A DNA stretch of 32,181 bases. It comes from a virus. Under the pieces are notes generated by a model, which saw only the letters and a list, made by a program, of their open reading frames with translations, was not told the origin of the DNA and made no database searches. Below, in pieces: positions 27,398 through 32,181 of this stretch. The DNA is taken from the IMG/VR virus record IMGVR_UViG_3300045282_000166, positions 1 to 32,181 of that record; one strand, 5' to 3'. A program made the position numbers and the translations under genes. How positions within the stretch are numbered: position 1 is the first letter of the stretch; the number at the start of each line of letters is the position of its first letter.

Positions 27398-29479
27398 TCA
27401 TGTCGCCCCGGCTTCAGCGGGGGAGGGCCCCATGCGCGAGTGGACCACCTGCGCCTTGGTGTTCGAGTTCCAGCCGGTCACCACGTTAAGCCGCACGTTG
27501 GCGAGGACGGGGTTGCCCCGGTTCTGGCCTTCGCGGGGCGTCCTCGGCGTGGTAGGCGTGGGTGCGTTGTTCTTGCGTCGCGGACCCGGCCCCTGCGGCA
27601 GGATGGCCGGCAGTGTCGTGCCGCCGACGATCCTGATGTTGTTGATGGCCGGGATCACGCCATTGATGAGGGCGCCCACGATGCGGGCGGCGGCCGTATC
27701 GCCGTGCGCGATGAGCTGCGCCTGGATGGCCCGCAGATCCTTCACCTTCTGGCCGACGCTCTCGTTGCTGCGGACGATCTTGTTGGCCGCGGCCTTCTGC
27801 TCGGCGATCCACTCGCGCCCCGGCAGCTTGCGCTCGACGCGGGCGAGGGCGGCCATGAGCACCCGCCGCAGGGCCGGGTCCTTCGTCGCCGCGATCTGCT
27901 CCTTCAGCGTCGCGATGATCTCCTTGGTGGTGCCGACGCTGCCCACGCCCTTGACGACCTCGTCGGCGGCTGCCGTTGCCGCCGCCGCGATTGCCGCCGG
28001 GTCCTTGCTCTCCTTGAGGATCGTGTTGTTCAGCAGGAAGTCCTGATGCAGCCGGTCGAGGCCCTTGGCGATCGTTTGCGCCGCACCGGCACCGGCCGCC
28101 CCCAGCGGACCCGGACGGAAGCCAGGCCCGCGGCCCTCGAAGCCGGTGAAGCCGACGCTTCCTATCCCACCGGGGAACATCGGCAGGGTCGTGTTCTTGC
28201 CCTGCTTCCACGACCTGACTTCCTTGCGCAGCTCGTCGACGGGCGAGCCAGGTCCGATGATCGGGGCGAGTTCAATAGCGATACCGGCGCCGATGGCGGG
28301 CACGGTGATACCGCCCGGACCACCAGGAGGAGCGCCCGGAACGGTCGGCGCACCGGGCAGGCCGACCTCCTTGGTGAACATCGGGTTGGCCGGCGAACCA
28401 CGACCGAAGAATCCGCCGACGATCTTGCCGATGGAATCCGTGACGGCGGTACGCGCGATGTCGATCGGGTCGAAGCCAATCGTCATCTTCAGGACCTTGT
28501 TGGCGACGAGGCCGCCGAGCAGCAGCTTGCGGAAGTCGGCCGGGATGCTGTTCCAGGCGTCGGCGATGCCCTTGGCGACGGGTGCCAGGCCCGCGATCGC
28601 ACCGCCCAACTCCTCCGCGCCCTTCACGAGGCCCTTCGCGAACTCCGCGATCTTGTCGCTGTTCTGGTCGACGAACGTGGTCAGCCCGCGCAGCGCCTTG
28701 GTGAGCGTCGGGATCAGGGCGACGCCGACCTTGACGGCGGCATCGCCGAGGGCATCGTTCCAGTCCTTCTGGACCGCGAGCAGCTCGGCCATCTGCCTGA
28801 GCTGCTCCTTGGTGAGCGTGAGAGCCGAACCGAACTCTGCCTCGATGCCCTTGCGGCCCTTGAGCAGCAGCGGGATGAGCGTCTGCCAGCCCTTGCCGTA
28901 GAGCTTGGTGAGCGTGGTCGCCTTTTCGGCCGCGGTGGCGTTGCTGTTGAAGAAATCGGCGCTGCGCTTCAGCAGCTCGTTCGCGTCGACGAGGTGGCCC
29001 TTGTTGTCGACGAGGTTGACGCCGAACTCTTTCTGGAACTTCGTCGCACCCTTGACCGTGCCGCCGTACTTCTCGGCGTTCACGAGCAGCCGGCTGTAGG
29101 TCTTGACCGCCGTGTCGCCGCTGATGCCGAACTTGTCGAGGACGTCGACCCACTTGCTGGCGTTCTCAGCCGACAGGCCGGTGATCGCCGCGAAGTTCTG
29201 GGTGGCCTTGGCGAACTCCTCCGTCTTGGTGATGGCCGCAGTGAGGCCAGCGGCGACGCCGCCGATCCCGAGGCCGACGCCGAGCAGGCCCGCCCCGCTC
29301 GACACGAACGACTTGAGGTTGCTGCCCGCCCGGCCGAGCCCCGTGCCGAGCTTGCTGAAGCTCGACGTCGTGCGGCGCTCGAACCCGGTCAGGGCCCGGT
29401 CGGCCTTGGCGATGCCCGGCGTGAACTTGTCCTGAAGTTCGAGGCTGGCGATCAGCCTCGCCGTCTCGGCGCTAGCCAC
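27398..29479 (-). CDS. Tape measure protein
   Basis: A 693-residue protein behind the tail chaperone. The N-terminus is helical and coiled-coil (RLIASLELQDKFTPGIAKAD), followed by a hydrophobic region (SSGAGLLGVGLGIGGVAAGL) typical of tape measures. Amphipathic helices fill 100-340, a Gly/Pro-rich hinge lies around 380-460, and a helical C-terminal half follows. By the usual 0.15 nm per residue, the tail would be about 100 nm long. GTG 29479 has GGAGG just upstream and overlaps the frameshifted chaperone by eight bases. Confidence 0.9.
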   Translation of the reverse strand: MASAETARLIASLELQDKFTPGIAKADRALTGFERRTTSSFSKLGTGLGRAGSNLKSFVSSGAGLLGVGLGIGGVAAGLTAAITKTEEFAKATQNFAAITGLSAENASKWVDVLDKFGISGDTAVKTYSRLLVNAEKYGGTVKGATKFQKEFGVNLVDNKGHLVDANELLKRSADFFNSNATAAEKATTLTKLYGKGWQTLIPLLLKGRKGIEAEFGSALTLTKEQLRQMAELLAVQKDWNDALGDAAVKVGVALIPTLTKALRGLTTFVDQNSDKIAEFAKGLVKGAEELGGAIAGLAPVAKGIADAWNSIPADFRKLLLGGLVANKVLKMTIGFDPIDIARTAVTDSIGKIVGGFFGRGSPANPMFTKEVGLPGAPTVPGAPPGGPGGITVPAIGAGIAIELAPIIGPGSPVDELRKEVRSWKQGKNTTLPMFPGGIGSVGFTGFEGRGPGFRPGPLGAAGAGAAQTIAKGLDRLHQDFLLNNTILKESKDPAAIAAAATAAADEVVKGVGSVGTTKEIIATLKEQIAATKDPALRRVLMAALARVERKLPGREWIAEQKAAANKIVRSNESVGQKVKDLRAIQAQLIAHGDTAAARIVGALINGVIPAINNIRIVGGTTLPAILPQGPGPRRKNNAPTPTTPRTPREGQNRGNPVLANVRLNVVTGWNSNTKAQVVHSRMGPSPAEAGAT

Positions 29480-30076
29480 GCATCCTCCGCAGGCGCGCCA
29501 CCTGCGCGTCCTCCATCAGTGCCGCCTCTCGCACCCGCTGGCCCACTTCCATCTCGGCAATCACCTGCAAGCGCCAGCGCGCTATGCCGAAATCTCCACG
29601 GTGCCGACCGTCGGGGTAGTGGAGGTCGAGGATTGCCTCAAGTGCAGAGGGCGTGGCCGTTCCGAGCCATTCGTCGCTGACGTCGATTCGTCGATCGGCG
29701 TAGGCGGCGATGAGGTCTGTGCCCGCCTCAGCAAAGGGAGCATCACCGCCTCGGCGTACAGCTCGTCGGCCCTGTCGGACACGACGTCGGCCTCCTCGGG
29801 ACGGGACAGCAGGGCCGACCGGATCGTGGCGGCGTCGACCGGCAGCGGCTTGCCGTCGGCGTCGACCAGCGTCCAGGTCTCGATGCCGTACAGCAGGTAG
29901 CCCTCGGTGAGGGTCGCCAGCACGAGCGCCGAATCGGCCCGCTCGTCCTCCTCCAGGAGCTGCACGCGGTAGCGCAGCGCCTTACCGTGGACGAAGTCCA
30001 TCACCTCGCGCAGGTTGACGGTGTCCCGTTCGTGGGGCGTGCCGGGACACACGCACGCGATCTCGACGGCGCTCAC
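29472..30076 (-). CDS. Tail assembly chaperone GT fusion (programmed -1 frameshift)
   Basis: The G frame runs from GTG 30076 for 115 codons to the CCCTTTG site (29738-29732). A -1 shift there continues for 86 codons to TAG 29472, giving about 201 residues. The T part reads as real protein (TDLIAAYADRRIDVSDEWLG, then GDFGIARWRLQVIAEMEVGQ, ending ARLRRMRG) and has no stop before 29472. This is the G/GT arrangement of lambda and most siphoviruses, in which a small share of product carries T. Both forms help fold the tape measure and assemble the tube. Confidence 0.85.
29582..30076 (-). CDS. Tail assembly chaperone G (unshifted product)
   Basis: The 164-residue main product, stopping at TAG 29582. 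GTG 30076 overlaps the tail tube stop by four bases (GTGA). Residues 1-110 are shared with the fusion (IACVCPGTPHERDTVNLREV at the start). Past the slippery site the unshifted tail is Ser/Thr/Pro-rich (STSATNGSERPRPLHL, then STSTTPTVGTVEISA), which looks like disordered read-on. The first 115 residues carry the chaperone function. Confidence 0.85.
   Translation of the reverse strand: MSAVEIACVCPGTPHERDTVNLREVMDFVHGKALRYRVQLLEEDERADSALVLATLTEGYLLYGIETWTLVDADGKPLPVDAATIRSALLSRPEEADVVSDRADELYAEAVMLPLLRRAQTSSPPTPIDESTSATNGSERPRPLHLRQSSTSTTPTVGTVEISA
29732..29738 (-). other. Slippery heptamer CCCTTTG for -1 frameshifting
   Basis: On the minus strand the G frame reads CTC CCT TTG. The heptamer C CCT TTG has the exact X-XXY-YYZ form, and after the slip the tRNAs read CCC TTT. 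The new frame is open until 29472. No downstream RNA structure was worked out. Confidence 0.85.
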
Positions 30077-31125
30077 AGGGAACCGGCGGCGAGGCTGTTG
30101 ACGACGGTCGAGGTGAAGACGCCGCCCAAGCCGTCGGGGTCGTACCAGGCGTGGGCCGTCAGCACGACGACGGTGTTGCCGCCGACGTCGCCCTCGGTGC
30201 GCGTGAAGTAGCGCGCCGGCAGGGCGAAGACCCACGAGTAGGGCGTGCCGCCGGTGACTTCCTCTGTCGACTCGAAGCGCATCTGGATCCAGCGGTCCTG
30301 GCTCTGGTCGCGCATCCAGGCATCGGACTCGCTGCCCGTGCCGACGATGTCGGACGTCTTGGCGTAGGTGGCCTCGAGCTCGATGGCCCGGGCGCCGCGG
30401 CCGTAGTCGCTGACATCGAAGACCTGGCTGGCGTTGGCGAAGCGCTTCAGGTCGAGGGTGTTGGTGATGCGCAGCGTGAACGTGTGCAGGGCGTCGCTGA
30501 TCTGGCTGCCGTCGAGGTCGTAGGGATCGGACGCGACGTAGATGCCGCCGTCCTTGAGGTAGACGATCGTCTCGTTTGGCGTCACGTCGAGCGCCGTCGG
30601 CACGGTCGGGGCGTCGGGCGCGTCGGTGCTGCCCGAGCTGAAGATGCTGCCCATCCGCCAGCCCATCGACGTCGTCAGCGGGCCGAGGCCCTCCGGGCCC
30701 GTGACCTCGAGGCTCTCGAGCATGGCGTCGGCGTACTGGAACCAGTCGGTGACGACGTCGTCGCCGAACTCGTAGGTGTAGACGTCGATCGGGTCGACTG
30801 TCGTGCTGGCTGGTGCGAAGACCCACGTCTCGGCGGGCCCGCCTGTCGGCGTGACGTTGGCGCCGAAGACCGCCGACAGCAGCAGCGGCAGGCTGTTGTA
30901 GCGCAGGGCCGGGTCGGTGAGCGGTGCCGTCAGGTCGGGCGCCAGCCGGTACGGCGCCGCGATCGGGTCGATGGACCCGGTGTCGATGTCGGGGTCGGTC
31001 CAGTTGAGGTTGTGGCTGGGAACGCCCTTGAAGGGGTACGCCTTCTTGGCGGCGATCCGCGTCCCGAGTGAAGCCTGGCGCCCGAACTGGTGGCGCCGCA
31101 TCCGAACGAAACCGGCGATGGGCAT
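30073..31125 (-). CDS. Major tail tube protein, allele B (complete)
   Basis: A 350-residue protein from ATG 31125 behind GGAAGGAGA. The N-terminal 190 or so residues match the truncated allele A. After about residue 185 the only available version is this one: DTNG-type loops give way to a beta-rich C-terminal half ending TSTVVNSLAAGSL. It should build the hexameric tail tube rings. Differences between alleles cluster in stretches such as SAVFGANVTPTGGPAETW against SASLGDGVTPVGAGPSRTW, which may face outward. Confidence 0.75.
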   Translation of the reverse strand: MPIAGFVRMRRHQFGRQASLGTRIAAKKAYPFKGVPSHNLNWTDPDIDTGSIDPIAAPYRLAPDLTAPLTDPALRYNSLPLLLSAVFGANVTPTGGPAETWVFAPASTTVDPIDVYTYEFGDDVVTDWFQYADAMLESLEVTGPEGLGPLTTSMGWRMGSIFSSGSTDAPDAPTVPTALDVTPNETIVYLKDGGIYVASDPYDLDGSQISDALHTFTLRITNTLDLKRFANASQVFDVSDYGRGARAIELEATYAKTSDIVGTGSESDAWMRDQSQDRWIQMRFESTEEVTGGTPYSWVFALPARYFTRTEGDVGGNTVVVLTAHAWYDPDGLGGVFTSTVVNSLAAGSL

Positions 31126-31192
31126 TGCGTCTCCTTCCGAAGGGTGAGTGCGCCGTACCGTCCCGGCGCTGGACATGGAGACGGGCTGGTCA

Positions 31193-31636
31193 CTACGTCG
31201 CGGCGAAGCCCTCCAGGACGATCCGGGTGCCGTAGTACTGGCGCTGCTGCTCGGGCGGCTGCCAGTCGGGCACGAAGACGGGGATGTCGGTGACGTCTGT
31301 GACCGCGACGAGCGTGTTGGGCCCGAAGGCGTGGTAGCGGTCGGCCACCCAGTCGAGGAAGCCGTCCACGAAGGCGTCGCGCTGGTCGACGGTGTCGCCG
31401 TAGTCGAAGACGCCGTGGAGGACGATCACCTCGACTGACGGCACCCGCTGGCGCGTCGCCACGAGGAACTCGGTCAGGCTCTCGTTGATGCTGTCCACGA
31501 AGGCCGTCGGCGGGTTGATGCTCTTGGGCCGTCCGCGGTAGATCTGGAGGCCGATGCCGCTGTCGGCCTTGTAGTCGGTCAGGAGCTGCACGGCGCCCGC
31601 CCTGGCGGCAGCCTGGAAGGCGACGCGCGTCGGCAT
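31193..31636 (-). CDS. Tail terminator / tail completion-like protein, allele B
   Basis: A 147-residue protein from ATG 31636, overlapping the gp10-like stop (TGATG), one residue shorter than allele A. The middle (INPPTAFVDSINE, then DGFLDWVADRYHAFG) is unchanged. Substitutions lie mainly at the N-terminus (MPTRVAFQAAARAG against MVLARIPFAADARAG) and in the C-terminal loop VPDWQPPEQQ against VPDWQQPQDQ. Same role as allele A by position. Confidence 0.6.
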   Translation of the reverse strand: MPTRVAFQAAARAGAVQLLTDYKADSGIGLQIYRGRPKSINPPTAFVDSINESLTEFLVATRQRVPSVEVIVLHGVFDYGDTVDQRDAFVDGFLDWVADRYHAFGPNTLVAVTDVTDIPVFVPDWQPPEQQRQYYGTRIVLEGFAAT

Positions 31637-32049
31637 CAGGCGGCCTCGTTCCAGAGCTTGATCAGCTCGGCCGCCATCGGGTTCTTCTCGAGCGCCGCGA
31701 TCGCCGCCGGCTTGAGGAACGGCTGCGCCCGGGTGGCCGGGTGGTGGAGGCGCTTGGCGAAGATGGTGCCCTGCGCCTCGAAGCGCATCACCTTCTTCCG
31801 GCGCGGCTTCTCGTCGTGCGCCTTGGTGCCGCCCTCGATGAAGCGGGCGCCCCACCACGCCTGCACCGACGCCCGCTTCATGCTGGCGTTCTTGATGCGG
31901 ATGCTGCGCCGCGTGGCGCCGGTGCGAACGGCGACGCGGGCCTGCGCGCCGTGGACGGTGTCGGTGGCCCAAGCCTTGCCGACGGGCTTGAACGTCTGCT
32001 TGATCGCCCGCATCCGGGCCCGGAGCTGCGGCGTGCCCTTGACGCTCAT
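31636..32049 (-). CDS. HK97 gp10-like head-tail joining protein, allele B
   Basis: A 137-residue protein from ATG 32049, where allele A has GTG. The basic N-terminal helix (residues 7-31) is identical. The 22 differences cluster in the middle (HGAQARVAVR against HLAQQRVPVR; KRASVQAWWG against KRAVVVAIWG) and the C-terminal helix. The ATGA overlap with the connector stop is kept. Confidence 0.75.
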   Translation of the reverse strand: MSVKGTPQLRARMRAIKQTFKPVGKAWATDTVHGAQARVAVRTGATRRSIRIKNASMKRASVQAWWGARFIEGGTKAHDEKPRRKKVMRFEAQGTIFAKRLHHPATRAQPFLKPAAIAALEKNPMAAELIKLWNEAA

Positions 32050-32181
32050 GCGATGCCGAAGCTGCGGCGGTGGCCGAAGAGCAGGCGGAAGTAGGTCGGG
32101 TCGCCCTGCGTGCCCGCCGCCGCCTCGGGCCGCAGCGCCATCAACTCGGCCATCCGCAGGGCGGCCTGGGACAAGGCCTCG
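32046..32181 (-). CDS. Head-tail connector, allele B (5' part cut by window edge)
   Basis: Only the last 45 or so codons are present, ending at TGA 32046. The visible part matches the complete gene at 1501-1815 except for the second-last residue (V to I) and silent change near the stop. The start of the gene is beyond the window and is presumably the shared copy at 1815. Confidence 0.8.
   Translation of the reverse strand, partial: EALSQAALRMAELMALRPEAAAGTQGDPTYFRLLFGHRRSFGIA

Larger units (their letters stand above)
30555..32181. repeat. Diverged duplicate of the left end (allele B of the tail-tube module)
   Basis: The counterpart of bases 1-1636 with the same gene order. The last 127 bases are identical to 1510-1636, while the bases just before that stretch differ (C to T at 32054 and 32049). 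The window ends exactly where the match reaches 127 bases, as expected for an overlap between neighbouring nodes in a k=127 assembly graph. Confidence 0.9.

Noticed and set aside
1-32181. CRISPR array or toxin-antitoxin pair
   Set aside because: No regularly spaced short repeats with spacers were seen. The two XRE proteins are divergent regulators and lie next to no toxin-like gene.

Overview
This window is almost the whole genome of a small temperate tailed phage (HK97-type head, long non-contractile siphovirus-like tail) from a GC-rich bacterial host. It is not chromosomal DNA. Nearly every gene lies on the minus strand, in long runs with 1-4 base stop/start overlaps and frequent GTG or TTG starts. 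The host cannot be named; the base composition, start codons and possible leaderless transcripts fit Actinobacteria or another GC-rich phylum such as Chloroflexi.

The contig appears to run once round a circular map and past its own start. Bases 30555-32181 are a diverged second version of bases 1-1636, and the last 127 bases (32055-32181) are identical to 1510-1636. An exact 127-base match beginning right after a mismatch is what a de Bruijn assembler with k=127 leaves at a graph junction. I read this as one circle of about 30.5 kb in which two alleles of the tail-tube module were both assembled. An uninterrupted attP-like site points to the free or replicating form, not an integrated prophage.

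Layout in the direction of minus-strand transcription. From the attP region (about 15.3 kb) leftward: a fibre-like protein, holin candidate, papain-like endolysin candidate, small proteins, SAM methyltransferase, glycosyltransferase, HNH nuclease, large terminase, portal with an extra zinc ribbon, five repeat-rich or beta-rich probable virion proteins, a fused protease-capsid protein, head-tail connector, gp10-like protein, tail terminator and tail tube protein (allele A, cut by the window edge). The map resumes at the right end with allele B of the same module, then the tail assembly chaperone with a canonical -1 frameshift site, tape measure, an inserted plus-strand HNH homing endonuclease, a tail hub-like protein and two fibre-like proteins.

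At 22.5-23.6 kb lies the control region. A plus-strand XRE repressor is followed by a plus-strand membrane-anchored cargo gene (a lysogenic-conversion candidate) with a strikingly structured leader. A divergent minus-strand Cro-like gene opens the early operon. That operon (22.5 down to 15.4 kb) encodes an RlpA-like exported protein, a YqaJ exonuclease and RecT annealing pair, a replication-initiator-like protein, two further PD-(D/E)XK nucleases, tiny one-helix membrane proteins, an excisionase-like protein, a tyrosine integrase and two small acidic proteins, and it ends at attP.

The attP core is the 3' half of a tRNA-Cys gene (anticodon GCA, discriminator T, encoded CCA), flanked by TTACACCA arm-type repeats. 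The points most worth a second look are the leader of the cargo gene, a promoter pattern shared by three genes, the two alleles of the tail module, the portal zinc-ribbon fusion, and the 21-residue repeat protein beside the capsid gene.
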